From positions 1,817,501-1,881,500 of the forward strand of contig NZ_CP058560.1 in the NCBI RefSeq assembly GCF_018141185.1: DNA of 64,000 bases, read 5' to 3'. A model generated the notes under the pieces. It had not been told where the DNA came from and did no database searches. It saw only the letters and a program-made list of their open reading frames with translations. The stretch is from Methanobacterium alkalithermotolerans (lineage in GTDB: Archaea; Methanobacteriota; Methanobacteria; Methanobacteriales; Methanobacteriaceae). This document shows, one piece after another, positions 35,155 to 43,828 of this stretch. The first letter of the stretch is position 1. Each line of letters starts with the position of its first letter. Both the position numbers and the translations under genes were made by a program.

Positions 35155-35883
35155 ATGGCAAAAATGGGATCAAGAAAACACTTAAAAAGATATAAATCCC
35201 CTAAACATTGGCCTATTCACCCAAAAGAGGATAAATGGACGGTTAAGCCGGCTGCAGGTCCTCACTCAATTGAAAGCTCACTACCTCTATTAATTGTTAT
35301 TAGGGATATTTTGGAAATTGCTGATAACTCCCGGGAAGCAAAGAGGATATTGAATAATGGTGAGATACTGGTTGATGGCCATGTTAGAAAAGATTACAAA
35401 TTCCCTGTTGGTTTTATGGATGTAATCCAAATTCCTAAAACTGGAGGAAATTATCGAGTTTTACCAGATGAAAAGGGTAGACTGGTTTTACACCCCATAC
35501 CTGAAGAAAATGTTTCATTTAAACTATGCAAAATTGAAGATAAGACCATCATTAAAGGTGGAAAAACTCAATTAAATCTTCACGACGGTAAAAACTGTTT
35601 GAGCGATGAATCATTCTCTGCAGGGGATGTAATTAACCTTAAACTACCTGAAAAAGAAATTAATGATGCCATTAAATTTGAAGAAGGCAACATTGGTTTA
35701 GTTACTGGTGGTAAACACATCGGTGAAATTGGTAAAATTAAAGAAATCATAATTACCAAATCAGCTCGACCTAACACGGCAGTTATTGAAACTGCTGAGA
35801 AAAAGACTTTTTTGACTTTGAAAGATTACGTTTTTGTAATTGGTAAAGAAGAACCTGTTATTTCACTTCCCGGAGGTAAATAG
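35155..35883 (+). CDS. rps4e: 30S ribosomal protein S4e (eS4)
   Basis: A 242-residue eS4, specific to archaea and eukaryotes. It starts GSRKHLKRYKSPKHWPIHPKE and has the S4-like RNA-binding block EAKRILNNGEILVDGHVRKDYKFP near residues 61-84 and a KOW segment GNIGLVTGGKHIGEIGKI near 180. Only one base separates it from L24, and the L5 start follows its TAG stop with no gap. Confidence 0.97.
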   Translation: MAKMGSRKHLKRYKSPKHWPIHPKEDKWTVKPAAGPHSIESSLPLLIVIRDILEIADNSREAKRILNNGEILVDGHVRKDYKFPVGFMDVIQIPKTGGNYRVLPDEKGRLVLHPIPEENVSFKLCKIEDKTIIKGGKTQLNLHDGKNCLSDESFSAGDVINLKLPEKEINDAIKFEEGNIGLVTGGKHIGEIGKIKEIIITKSARPNTAVIETAEKKTFLTLKDYVFVIGKEEPVISLPGGK

Positions 35884-36390
35884 ATGAACCCCATGGAAGA
35901 GGTAATAATATCCAAAGCCACCATCAATATTGGTGTGGGTGAAGCCGGCGAAGCTCTGGCTAAAGCTGAAAAACTTATAAATTCTATCACCGGTCAAAAA
36001 TCTGTCAGGACTTTCTCTAAAGTTACTAATCCTGAATTCGGTATTAGAAAAAATCAACCTATTGGTTGCAAAGTAACTTTGAGGGGCGAAAAAGCAGATA
36101 AAGCTATTAAAATGGTTTTAGATGGTATAGGCAACAAACTCAAATCAAGGCAGTTTGATTCCCAGGGTAATGTTTCATTTGGAATAAACGAACATATTGA
36201 TATTCCTGGAATGAGATATGATCCGGATATCGGGATATATGGTATGAATGTGTCTGTTACCTTTGAAAAACCAGGCTACCGTATAAAAAAAAGGAAAATC
36301 CAACGGAAGAAAATACCAGCTAAACACATGGTTACCAAGGAAGATACCATGAAATTTATGCAGGAAAAATTCCAGATTGAGATAATTTAA
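35884..36390 (+). CDS. rpl5: 50S ribosomal protein L5 (uL5)
   Basis: A 168-residue uL5, part of the 5S rRNA complex and the central protuberance. Conserved features are KATINIGVGEAGEALAKAEKLI near residues 9-30, VTNPEFGIRKNQPIGCKVTLRG near 47 and the end of the fold GIYGMNVSVTFEKPGYRIKKRK near 120. ATG 35884 directly abuts the S4e stop. S14 follows 10 bp downstream. Confidence 0.97.
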   Translation: MNPMEEVIISKATINIGVGEAGEALAKAEKLINSITGQKSVRTFSKVTNPEFGIRKNQPIGCKVTLRGEKADKAIKMVLDGIGNKLKSRQFDSQGNVSFGINEHIDIPGMRYDPDIGIYGMNVSVTFEKPGYRIKKRKIQRKKIPAKHMVTKEDTMKFMQEKFQIEII

Positions 36391-36400
36391 GGGTGAAATT

Positions 36401-36544
36401 ATGCCAAGAAAATATGGAAAGGCATCCAGAAAATGTTCAAGATGCGGGGATCACTCTGCTATGGTTAGAAGATACGGGCTCATGTTATGCAGACAGTGTT
36501 TCAGAGAACTCGCACCTAAAATCGGATTTAAAAAATATAATTAG
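36401..36544 (+). CDS. rps14: 30S ribosomal protein S14 (uS14, zinc type)
   Basis: A 47-residue protein from ATG 36401 to TAG 36542-36544. It reads MPRKYGKASRKCSRCGDHSA at the start and ends KIGFKKYN. Four cysteines in two CX2C pairs (CSRC at 12-15, CRQC at 30-33) form the zinc knuckle of short S14 proteins; the RRYGLMLC stretch between them is conserved. GGGTGAAATT is the ribosome-binding region. It lies between L5 and S8, the normal place in the spc-type cluster. Confidence 0.96.
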   Translation: MPRKYGKASRKCSRCGDHSAMVRRYGLMLCRQCFRELAPKIGFKKYN

Positions 36545-36563
36545 ATAGGAAAGGTGTTTACTA

Positions 36564-36956
36564 ATGACTCTTATGGATCCTCTTGCAAATGCCCTGACCA
36601 ATATGAGAAACAATGAATTGCAGGGAAATGAAAGATGTAAAATATCTCCTGCTTCTAAATTGATCGGGCATGTCTTAAGGACTATGCAAAAAGAAGCTTA
36701 CATCGGCGAATTTGAATACGTGGATGATGGTAAAGCTGGAAAATTTATAGTTGAATTGGAAGGAAATATAAACCAGTGTGGGGTTATAAAGCCCAGACAC
36801 GCGGTTAAAAAGGACGAATTTGAAAAATTCGAAACAAGATACTTGCCAGCTAAAAATTTTGGAATTATGATAGTTACCACTCCGGAGGGTATAATGACCC
36901 ATAAGGAAGCTAAAGAAAAAGCTATTGGTGGCAGACTACTGGCATACATATATTAG
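36564..36956 (+). CDS. rps8: 30S ribosomal protein S8 (uS8)
   Basis: A 130-residue uS8, a primary 16S rRNA-binding protein of the platform. It begins MTLMDPLANALTNMRNNELQ and ends with the RNA-binding block RYLPAKNFGIMIVTTPEGIMTHKEAKEKAIGG near residues 90-122. AAAGGTG lies upstream of ATG 36564. L6 starts 8 bp after its stop. Confidence 0.97.
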   Translation: MTLMDPLANALTNMRNNELQGNERCKISPASKLIGHVLRTMQKEAYIGEFEYVDDGKAGKFIVELEGNINQCGVIKPRHAVKKDEFEKFETRYLPAKNFGIMIVTTPEGIMTHKEAKEKAIGGRLLAYIY

Positions 36957-36964
36957 GTGATATA

Positions 36965-37498
36965 ATGGTTCTAGGAGCTTTGATTCGGGAAGAAATAGAA
37001 ATCCCGGAAGATGTGGAAGTCACCATCAATGATGAAGTACAGGTGAAAGGACCTCAGGGTCAGATCTCCCGTAAATTCGTCTACCCTAACATCACCATTA
37101 AAAAGGATGATGATAAAATCATCGTGGAATCTTCTTTTCCTAAGAAGAATGATAAAGCAATGTTGGGAACTATCCGCTCCCATATACGCAATATGATTAC
37201 AGGGGTAACTGATGGTTTCAGTTATAATATGAAAATTGTTTATGCTCATTTCCCTATGGCAGTTAAAGTCACAGGAAACAATGTTACCATTGAAAATTTC
37301 CTGGGGGAGAGACATCCTCGTAAAGCTAAAATCGTGGGCACTGCTCAGGTTAAGGTCAAAGGTGAGGAAGTGGAAATTACCGGCATTAACAAGGAAGACG
37401 TGGGACAAACAATGGCTAACTTGGAACAGGCCACTAAAGTCAAGGGAAGAGATCCACGGGTATTCCAGGACGGCATATACCTTACTAACAAGGGATAA
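36965..37498 (+). CDS. rpl6: 50S ribosomal protein L6 (uL6)
   Basis: A 177-residue uL6, two related beta-rich domains near the factor-binding site. The start LGALIREEIEIPEDVEVTIN and the second-domain block YAHFPMAVKVTGNNVTIENFLGERHPRKAKIVG near residues 91-123 are typical; the C-terminal KGRDPRVFQDGIYLTNKG closes the protein. GGTGATATA lies before ATG 36965. L32e follows after a 31-bp gap. Confidence 0.97.
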   Translation: MVLGALIREEIEIPEDVEVTINDEVQVKGPQGQISRKFVYPNITIKKDDDKIIVESSFPKKNDKAMLGTIRSHIRNMITGVTDGFSYNMKIVYAHFPMAVKVTGNNVTIENFLGERHPRKAKIVGTAQVKVKGEEVEITGINKEDVGQTMANLEQATKVKGRDPRVFQDGIYLTNKG

Positions 37499-37529
37499 GT
37501 CCAGTTGTAAACTAATTTACGGTGATTTA

Positions 37530-37856
37530 ATGAAGAAAAAATTCAAAAGACAGGAATATGCCAGGTACAAAAAACTTGGTCAAAAGTGGAGAAAACCCAA
37601 GGGAAAAACTAGTAAAACTAGGAGATACGAAAAGGGTAAACCTGCAATGCCTTCTGTTGGATACGGTTCTCCTAAAGATTCAAGGGGTCTTCATCCCTCT
37701 GGTTATCAGGACATACTCCTATGTAACATTAAAGAATTAGAGGACTTAGATCCAGAGTACCAGGCAGGAAGAATCAGCTCTACTGTGGGCAGAAGAAAAA
37801 AGGAAATAATGCTTGAAAAAGCTAAAGAATTGGGTATTAAAATATTTAACAAATAA
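37530..37856 (+). CDS. rpl32e: 50S ribosomal protein L32e (eL32)
   Basis: A 108-residue eL32, found only in archaea and eukaryotes. The start at ATG 37530 (MKKKFKRQEYARYKKLG) has GGTGATTTA directly before it; longer reading upstream lies inside L6. The block KWRKPKGKTSKTRRYEKG near residues 19-36 and the end ISSTVGRRKKEIMLEKAKELGIKI are conserved. Nothing closes the gene tightly to its neighbour: 309 bp separate it from L19e, the largest gap within this ribosomal run. Confidence 0.95.
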   Translation: MKKKFKRQEYARYKKLGQKWRKPKGKTSKTRRYEKGKPAMPSVGYGSPKDSRGLHPSGYQDILLCNIKELEDLDPEYQAGRISSTVGRRKKEIMLEKAKELGIKIFNK

Positions 37857-38165
37857 ATATAATTTGATAATACCATTCTTTATTAAACCCGATTTAAAAC
37901 CATGATTGTGATAAAGAGGGGAGATAAAATCCTTAAAACTCATTTAATGGCTTTAATAATTAAAAGGAAATATCGGGAGTAATTGGTAATATAAAATACT
38001 CTTTGGAATTTAAAAATATCAAAGCAGGATTTATAATTTCCAATACATGAATGCAGAAATAATTTATTAAAAATCTGTGTTTCTATTAAAGGGAAAAAAC
38101 TTGAAAACCATTAAAAAGGATTCAAGTGTTTTATCAGCTAAATGCTGACAAAGGAGGTTTCTTAA
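37857..38165 (+). other. 309-bp gap inside the ribosomal cluster with possible promoter and hairpin
   Basis: Between L32e and L19e. An AT-rich GAATTTAAAAATATC near 38007-38021 could be a TATA region for a new transcript starting with L19e. At 38134-38148 the sequence TCAGC-TAAAT-GCTGA can form a 5-bp hairpin ending just before the AAGGAGG of L19e, so it could affect access to the ribosome-binding site. A 26-codon frame starts at ATG 37902, with no visible ribosome-binding site; I do not call it a gene. Confidence 0.4.
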
Positions 38166-38612
38166 ATGAATCTTACTACTCAGAAAAGATTAGCTGCGGA
38201 TATTCTAAAAGTAGGGGTTAACCGGGTATGGATTGACCCGGAACAACTTGAAGAGGTATCACGGGCCATAACCAGAGAAAGTGTGAAGCAGTTAATAGAT
38301 AACAAAGCGATCAAGGCTAAACCTCAAAAAGGGACAAGCAGTTTCAGATCAAAGAAAATTGCAGAACAAAAAAGCAAAGGAAGAAGAAAAGGAAGAGGTA
38401 GTATAAAAGGAGCTAAAGGTGCTAGAAGACCTAAAAAAGAAGCTTGGATGACTACCATAAGGGCCTTAAGAAAGGACCTTAAAGATATGAGAGATAAAAG
38501 GGAAATTAACAATACTACTTATCGTAAATTATATAAAATGGCCAAGGGTGGTGCCTTCAGAAGTAAATCTTACATGAAAACCTACGCCCGGGACCATGAC
38601 TTGCTCAGGTAG
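38166..38612 (+). CDS. rpl19e: 50S ribosomal protein L19e (eL19)
   Basis: A 148-residue eL19, a long helical protein that bridges the two subunits in archaea and eukaryotes. Start MNLTTQKRLAADILKVGVNRVW, then SRAITRESVKQLIDNKAIKAKP near residues 44-65 and the Arg/Lys/Gly-rich block KSKGRRKGRGSIKGAKGARRP near 83-103 are conserved. A strong AAGGAGG lies before ATG 38166. It restarts the tight ribosomal run: L18 begins 11 bp later. Confidence 0.97.
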   Translation: MNLTTQKRLAADILKVGVNRVWIDPEQLEEVSRAITRESVKQLIDNKAIKAKPQKGTSSFRSKKIAEQKSKGRRKGRGSIKGAKGARRPKKEAWMTTIRALRKDLKDMRDKREINNTTYRKLYKMAKGGAFRSKSYMKTYARDHDLLR

Positions 38613-38623
38613 GAGGGATTTAT

Positions 38624-39205
38624 TTGGCACGCGGATCAAGATACAAGGTATCATTTAGAAGAAGAAGAGAAGGAAAAACAGATTATAAGGCCAGATTAAG
38701 CTTGATTGATATTGATAAATCACGTTTAGTTGTTAGAATAACCAATAACCATGTCATTGCCCAGGTTATTAATGTGGCTGAGATGGGTGATGAAACTTTA
38801 GTTTCTGCACATTCCAAAGAATTAGAGAAAATGGGATGGAAGGCTGGAACCAAAAATACGGCTGCTGCTTATTTAACCGGATACCTGTGTGCTAAAAAAG
38901 CACTCAGTAAGGGCATTGAATATGCAGTTTTAGATATTGGACTTAAATCATCCATCAGAGGATCCAAAATTTTTGCAGTATTAAAAGGTGCTGCTGATGC
39001 TGGTTTGAATGTTCCTCATGGGGAATCTATTCTCCCTGATGAAAGCCGGATTAAAGGTGAACATATTGCAGAATATGCACAATCATTGGATGATGAACAA
39101 TTAAAGCAAAAATTCTCCCAGTATCTGGATAAGGGAATCTCACCATCTGATTTACCGGAACACTTTGAAGAAATTAGAAAGAAGATAGATGAGGCTGAGG
39201 TATAA
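38624..39205 (+). CDS. rpl18: 50S ribosomal protein L18 (uL18)
   Basis: A 193-residue uL18 of the long archaeal type, which binds 5S rRNA with L5. The start is TTG 38624 (MARGSRYKVSFRRRREGKTDY) with AGGAGGGAT upstream. SLIDIDKSRLVVRITNNHVIAQVI near residue 27 and YLTGYLCAKKALSKGIEYAVLDIGL near 85 are the rRNA-binding parts. It is 2 bp from S5, so translation is coupled. Confidence 0.96.
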   Translation: MARGSRYKVSFRRRREGKTDYKARLSLIDIDKSRLVVRITNNHVIAQVINVAEMGDETLVSAHSKELEKMGWKAGTKNTAAAYLTGYLCAKKALSKGIEYAVLDIGLKSSIRGSKIFAVLKGAADAGLNVPHGESILPDESRIKGEHIAEYAQSLDDEQLKQKFSQYLDKGISPSDLPEHFEEIRKKIDEAEV

Positions 39206-39207
39206 CT

Positions 39208-39855
39208 ATGAACAATTACAAAAAGGAGGAATGGGAGCCAAGAACCAATCTAGGTCGTATGGTGAAAGAAGGAGTCATCAGTAATATTGATGAGATATTT
39301 GAAAAAGGACTCCCCATCATGGAACTGGGAATCATTGATACTTTACTCCCTGATCTGGAAGAAGAGGTAATGGATGTTAACCTGGTCCAGAGAATGCACA
39401 AATCTGGAAGAAAAGTAAATTTCAGGGTGATTGTTGCTGTGGGTAACAAAAATGGTTACGTTGGTTTAGGACAGGGAAAAGCCCGAGAAGTAGGTCCTGC
39501 CATTAGAAAAGCAGTTGACGATGCCAAATATAACATTATAAAAGTTAGAAGAGGCTGCGGTGACTGGGGTTGTGTTTGTGGAAAAGAACACACCGTTCCT
39601 TTCAAAGTTGATGGAAAAAGAGGAAGTGTTCGAGTAACTTTAATCCCTGCTCCAGGAGGAGTGGGATTGGCTATTGGGGATGTAGGTAAAACTATAATGA
39701 AACTGGCTGGTGTGGATGACGTATGGTCTGCTACCAGTGGTCAAACCCAGACCACAGTTAACTTTGCCAGTGCAACATTTGATGCCCTTAAAAAGTTAAG
39801 TAAAGTGAAGGCTCAGAAGAAAGATCTTAAAAACCTGGGTGTTTGTACCAGCTAA
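39208..39855 (+). CDS. rps5: 30S ribosomal protein S5 (uS5)
   Basis: A 215-residue uS5, which contributes to mRNA unwinding and decoding accuracy. The dsRNA-binding-like N-domain is RKVNFRVIVAVGNKNGYVGLGQGKAREVGPAIRKA near residues 70-105, and the C-domain has LIPAPGGVGLAIGDVGKTIMKLAGVDDVWSATSG near 149. The archaeal insert CGDWGCVCGKEH is present. ATG 39208 follows GATGAGGCTGAGG. L30 begins 11 bp after the stop. Confidence 0.97.
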   Translation: MNNYKKEEWEPRTNLGRMVKEGVISNIDEIFEKGLPIMELGIIDTLLPDLEEEVMDVNLVQRMHKSGRKVNFRVIVAVGNKNGYVGLGQGKAREVGPAIRKAVDDAKYNIIKVRRGCGDWGCVCGKEHTVPFKVDGKRGSVRVTLIPAPGGVGLAIGDVGKTIMKLAGVDDVWSATSGQTQTTVNFASATFDALKKLSKVKAQKKDLKNLGVCTS

Positions 39856-39866
39856 GCGGTGATATT

Positions 39867-40325
39867 ATGTACGTAGCAATTAGGGTAAGAGGTGAAGTCG
39901 GTGTCAAAAAAGACATCGCAGACACCATGATGATGTTAAGACTCAACAGAATTAATCACGCCGTGTTAATTGATGATAATCCCAGTTATAATGGTATGTT
40001 AGTAAAAGCCAAGGATTACATCACCTGGGGTGAAATTGACCAGGAAACTTTAAGCCAGCTAATTCAAAAAAGAGGAAGAATTGTTGGTGGCGAAAAAATT
40101 ACTGATGAGTATCTAAAAGAAAACACAGATTATTCTTCAGTGGAAGAATTTGCAGAAGCAGTTTTACAATCTGAAATAAAATTAGAGGATGCTAATATTA
40201 AACCTGTTTTCCGCTTACATCCTCCCAGGAAAGGATATGAAAACACTAAAACTTCTTTCCGGGAAGGTGGAAGTTTAGGATACCGGGAAAACCAGATAAC
40301 AGAACTGGTTAACAAGATGGTTTAA
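39867..40325 (+). CDS. rpl30: 50S ribosomal protein L30 (uL30)
   Basis: A 152-residue uL30 of the long archaeal/eukaryotic type (bacterial copies have about 60). ATG 39867 (MYVAIRVRGEVGVKKDIADTM) has GGTGATATT upstream and is preferred over the in-frame TTG/ATG at 39843, which lies inside S5. The block LRLNRINHAVLIDDNPSYNGML and the C-terminal FRLHPPRKGYENTKTSFREGGSLGYR are conserved. L15 follows after 55 bp. Confidence 0.96.
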   Translation: MYVAIRVRGEVGVKKDIADTMMMLRLNRINHAVLIDDNPSYNGMLVKAKDYITWGEIDQETLSQLIQKRGRIVGGEKITDEYLKENTDYSSVEEFAEAVLQSEIKLEDANIKPVFRLHPPRKGYENTKTSFREGGSLGYRENQITELVNKMV

Positions 40326-40380
40326 TCCTTTAATTATTATTCAAATTAATAAAGCCCCCACTAATAGGAGAGGATTTATC

Positions 40381-40818
40381 ATGATTAGAAGAAAAAGGAA
40401 AATAAATAAAATGAGAGGCTCAAGAACTGTGGGCGGTGGCTGTTCTAAGAAGAGAAGAGGTGCCGGTAATCGCGGTGGAAGAGGACAGGCCGGAGGCCAT
40501 AAACATCACTGGAGCTGGATAGTAAAATTCGATCCCCAGCATTTTGGAAAATACGGATTTAAAAGACCAAAAAGTGCTGTAAATGATGTTAATCCGGTTA
40601 ATGTCAGTTATCTGGATGAAAAATCTGAAGAATTACTCCAAAAAGGCATGGCAAGTTCTGAAAATGATATGATTGTCATTGATGTAACTGAGTTAGGCTT
40701 TAATAAAGTTCTGGGTCAGGGTAAGGTTACCCGGGCTTTACTTATTAAATCCCCTCAATTTTCAGGATCTGCTGAAAAGAAAATCCAGGAAGCTGGTGGA
40801 GAAGCATTAACTCTCTAA
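40381..40818 (+). CDS. rpl15: 50S ribosomal protein L15 (uL15)
   Basis: A 145-residue uL15, which joins the large subunit late in assembly. The Arg/Gly-rich N-terminal arm KINKMRGSRTVGGGCSKKRRGAGNRGGRGQAGGHKHH is typical of the archaeal type, and the C-terminal globular part has VDVTELGFNKVLGQGKVTRALLIK-like sequence near 95-120. AGGAGAGG lies before ATG 40381. secY follows by 46 bp, as in nearly all archaea. Confidence 0.97.
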   Translation: MIRRKRKINKMRGSRTVGGGCSKKRRGAGNRGGRGQAGGHKHHWSWIVKFDPQHFGKYGFKRPKSAVNDVNPVNVSYLDEKSEELLQKGMASSENDMIVIDVTELGFNKVLGQGKVTRALLIKSPQFSGSAEKKIQEAGGEALTL

Positions 40819-40864
40819 TTAGTTAACCAATTTTTAAAATTTTTTTGGCAAGGAGTGAAAGTAA

Positions 40865-42208
40865 TTGATTGAGAAACTACAGCCTTTCTTTTCAATTCTG
40901 CCTCAGGTTAAATCACCTGAACACAGGATTGCATTTAAAGAAAAATTAAAATGGACCGCGGTTATACTGGTTTTATATTTTATCCTGGCTCAAATACCCT
41001 TATTTGGACTCAGTGAATTTGCAGTTGACCAGTTTGCATCTCTAAGAGCAGTTTTAGCAGGTAGCTTTGGTTCTATCCTTACCCTGGGAATAGGACCCAT
41101 AGTGACTGCGTCCATTGTACTGCAGCTTCTGGTTGGAGGGAAAATAATAAAACTTGACCTCTCCAAACATGAAGATAAGGCTGTCTTTCAGGGAACTCAA
41201 AAACTCCTTGCCATTATATTTACCTTATTTGAGGCACTGGTTCTGGTTTTAACCGGGGCTATAGCTCCCCAATCCCCGGATTTTGTTTGGATAATTATAC
41301 TGCAAATGACCATTGGAGGGATACTGGTAATCTTTCTGGATGAAGTTATTTCCAAGTGGGGATTCGGAAGTGGTGTGGGACTTTTCATTGCTGCCGGGGT
41401 TGCCCAGCAAATAATTGTCGGTAGTTTCAATATACTGCCTTCACCTACTACTCCGGGAATACCTGCGGGTAATATACCTGCTTTCATATACTCCCTTACT
41501 ACAGGACAACCAACTTTCGATTTACTGATACCGGTTATAGCAGTTATAGGTGTATTTCTGGTGGTGGTTTATGCTGAAAGTATGCGGGTTGAAATTCCAC
41601 TTTCTTATGGAGGGGTAAAGGGTGCCCGGGGTAAATACCCCCTTCGATTTATTTACGCCAGCAATATGCCGGTAATTCTGGCCAGTGCACTTCTTTTAAA
41701 TGTTCAGCTCTTTGCCAATATATTTCAGAGATTAGGATTCCCTATTCTGGGAGAAATTTCTCAGGGACAGGCTATAAGTGGACTGGCATATTACCTGACC
41801 CCTCCTTTTGGGCTGGATGTGATTTTCACTGATCCCTTAAGAGTGGCCTTTTACGGGATTGTATTTACCGGTATGTGTGTTCTATTTGCTGTCCTATGGG
41901 TTGAAATCAGTGGTATTGGCCCTAAAAAAGTTGCCAAACAACTTCATGGGATGGGAATGCAGATGCCTGGTTTCAGGAGTAGCAGAGGACAATTTGAAAA
42001 GATATTAAAGAAATATATACCTGCTATCACCGTGTTAGGTGGAGCTTTTGTGGGGCTTTTAGCATTTGGAGCTGACCTTACAGGGGCTTTAGGTGGAGGT
42101 ACTGGGGTGCTGCTTACCGTGGGTATTGTATATCGATTGTATGAAGAAATAGCCCAGGAACAGCTCATGGACATGCATCCTATGTTAAGGAAGTTTTTAG
42201 GAGATTAA
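40865..42208 (+). CDS. secY: preprotein translocase subunit SecY
   Basis: A 447-residue channel protein that moves proteins across or into the membrane with SecE and Sec61-beta. It starts at TTG 40865, with AAGGAGTGAAAG upstream, and has ten membrane segments. Recognisable parts are the N-terminal EHRIAFKEKLKWTAVILVLYF, the plug region ASLRAVLAGSFGSILTLGIGPIVTASIVLQLL near residues 58-89, and cytosolic loops such as YGGVKGARGKYPLRFIYASNMPVI near 247. It ends the ribosomal run and precedes adenylate kinase and a YidC-like protein, both linked with SecY in archaea. Confidence 0.97.
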   Translation: MIEKLQPFFSILPQVKSPEHRIAFKEKLKWTAVILVLYFILAQIPLFGLSEFAVDQFASLRAVLAGSFGSILTLGIGPIVTASIVLQLLVGGKIIKLDLSKHEDKAVFQGTQKLLAIIFTLFEALVLVLTGAIAPQSPDFVWIIILQMTIGGILVIFLDEVISKWGFGSGVGLFIAAGVAQQIIVGSFNILPSPTTPGIPAGNIPAFIYSLTTGQPTFDLLIPVIAVIGVFLVVVYAESMRVEIPLSYGGVKGARGKYPLRFIYASNMPVILASALLLNVQLFANIFQRLGFPILGEISQGQAISGLAYYLTPPFGLDVIFTDPLRVAFYGIVFTGMCVLFAVLWVEISGIGPKKVAKQLHGMGMQMPGFRSSRGQFEKILKKYIPAITVLGGAFVGLLAFGADLTGALGGGTGVLLTVGIVYRLYEEIAQEQLMDMHPMLRKFLGD

Positions 42209-42229
42209 CTTACCGGGGGAGTGAATCAA

Positions 42230-42793
42230 ATGAAAGTAGTTGTAGTTGCAGGAATACCTGGTTCAGGGAGTACCACTGTGTTAGAACATGCACTGGAAAA
42301 TTTGAATTATGAACATGTAAATTATGGGGACGTAATGTTACAAATAGGGCAGGAAAAAGCCCTGGTAGAAGATAGAGATGATATGAGAACTCTTCTACCA
42401 GATGTTCAAAAGGGTATTCAAAAGGATGCGGCAAAAAGTATAAGAGAGAGGTCGAAGCAAACTAACATAATCGTGGACACCCACTGTACTATAAAAACAC
42501 CTGCTGGTTTTTTACCTGGACTTCCCCAATGGGTTCTGGATGAACTACAACCTGACATGTTTGTGCTAATAGAAGCTGATCCAGATGAGATTTTAATTAG
42601 AAGAATAAGTGATACCACCCGAACCAGGGACCAGGAAAGATTAAAGGATATTGTTCTACATCAAGAAATGAATAGAGCAGCGGCTATGGCTTATGCTGTC
42701 CTTACTGGAGCCACGGTTAAGATTATTGAAAATCATAACGATCAGCTGGATAATGCAGTTATAGAAATTAGTGAAACATTAAAAATTGAATAA
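42230..42793 (+). CDS. adkA: adenylate kinase, archaeal type
   Basis: A 187-residue archaeal adenylate kinase (AMP + ATP to 2 ADP), unlike the bacterial Adk family. The P-loop is GIPGSGSTTV near residues 8-17; NYGDVMLQIG near 34 and DTHCTIKTPAGFLPGLP near 86 are family marks; RRISDTTRTRDQE near 126 supplies arginines for phosphate transfer. ATG 42230 is preferred over GTG 42221, since CGGGGGAG then lies 8 nt upstream. It lies 21 bp after secY, a common archaeal arrangement. Confidence 0.93.
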   Translation: MKVVVVAGIPGSGSTTVLEHALENLNYEHVNYGDVMLQIGQEKALVEDRDDMRTLLPDVQKGIQKDAAKSIRERSKQTNIIVDTHCTIKTPAGFLPGLPQWVLDELQPDMFVLIEADPDEILIRRISDTTRTRDQERLKDIVLHQEMNRAAAMAYAVLTGATVKIIENHNDQLDNAVIEISETLKIE

Positions 42794-42884
42794 ACTGGTT
42801 TAAAATTAATTATCTTCACAATATGATAACTAAAAAAATTTTAAATCTCTATTTGAGTATGCTATAATTTAAGAGGAAATAACC

Positions 42885-43451
42885 ATGGTACTTGAAATAA
42901 TATATGAGGCTTTAAACGTAATTTTAGGCCCATTGATTGCCATAGATCCTAACTCTCAAAACCCCATGTTTGCCATATTTGTAATATCCACTCTGGTGGC
43001 CTTCATTACAACTCTGGCCAATAAACTACTGGTCAATCAGGATAGGTTGCAATCTTTGAAAAAGGAAATGCAAGAATTCCAGCAGGAAATGAATAATGCC
43101 CGAAAATCAGGAGATGCTAAGGCCTTAGAAAAAATTCAAAAGCAACAGATGGAATTCATGGATAAGCAGAAGGAAATGATGACCATGTCCTTCAAGCCCA
43201 TGATTGTTACTTTTCTCCCTATTATTCTGGTATTTTACTGGATGGCTCAAGAACCAAGCATATCTCAAACTGTGGTAATGCTGCCTCAAGTGGCCTACTA
43301 CGTACTTCTGGTACCGCTCTGGCACACCTTTTATGTACCTGCTGCCACCACTCCTCCGGGAGCAATCGAATGGTTGGGATGGTATATTTTATGTTCCTTT
43401 GCCATGTCACAAGTATTCCGGAAGTTCATGGGCCTCAAAGGTGGAATGTAA
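42885..43451 (+). CDS. YidC-like membrane insertase homologue (DUF106/EMC3 family)
   Basis: A 188-residue membrane protein of the archaeal DUF106 family, held to be a minimal relative of YidC, Oxa1 and EMC3. It has a first helix near residues 25-43, a cytosolic coiled coil (NQDRLQSLKKEMQEFQQEMNNARK) with KIQKQQMEFMDKQKEMM, then helices near 108-123, 133-155 and 165-180. It should assist insertion of small membrane proteins. Its position after secY and adkA is conserved in euryarchaea, which supports the function; insertion has been shown only for a few relatives. Confidence 0.88.
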   Translation: MVLEIIYEALNVILGPLIAIDPNSQNPMFAIFVISTLVAFITTLANKLLVNQDRLQSLKKEMQEFQQEMNNARKSGDAKALEKIQKQQMEFMDKQKEMMTMSFKPMIVTFLPIILVFYWMAQEPSISQTVVMLPQVAYYVLLVPLWHTFYVPAATTPPGAIEWLGWYILCSFAMSQVFRKFMGLKGGM

Positions 43452-43561
43452 CTCATTAATTGATTGCGGAATTAAATGAAATGATAGTGTTTTCTTTTTA
43501 ACATTATCATTGGCTGCTTTACTTTAGTAATCTTATAATTTAGATATTTAGGAGAGATACT

Positions 43562-43828
43562 ATGACAAATTTAAGACACAGATCCAGATCATATAAGAGG
43601 ACTTTCAAAAGGACTCCTGGAGGAAAAACGGTTTTACAATATAAAAAGAAAAAACCAGCTAAGCACATATGTGCTGAATGTAACAAACTTCTCCATGGTG
43701 TTCCTCGAGGTAGATCCTACCAGATAAGAAAATTATCCAAGACTAAAAAGAGACCTAACCGCCCTTATGGTGGATATCTCTGTTCTGAATGCGCCCGCAA
43801 ACATTTCAAAAAAGAGGCCAGGTCCTGA
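43562..43828 (+). CDS. rpl34e: 50S ribosomal protein L34e (eL34)
   Basis: An 88-residue eL34, present only in archaea and eukaryotes. It starts MTNLRHRSRSYKRTFKRTPGG and has a zinc-like pair of CX2C motifs, HICAECNKLL near residues 37-46 and GYLCSECARKHF near 72-83. AGGAGAG lies before ATG 43562. The last base of its TGA stop is the first base of the cmk start codon (TGATG), so the two are coupled. Confidence 0.96.
   Translation: MTNLRHRSRSYKRTFKRTPGGKTVLQYKKKKPAKHICAECNKLLHGVPRGRSYQIRKLSKTKKRPNRPYGGYLCSECARKHFKKEARS

Noticed and set aside
37902..37982. A 26-codon leader peptide frame before L19e
   Set aside because: No ribosome-binding site, no repeat of regulatory codons and no conservation evidence.
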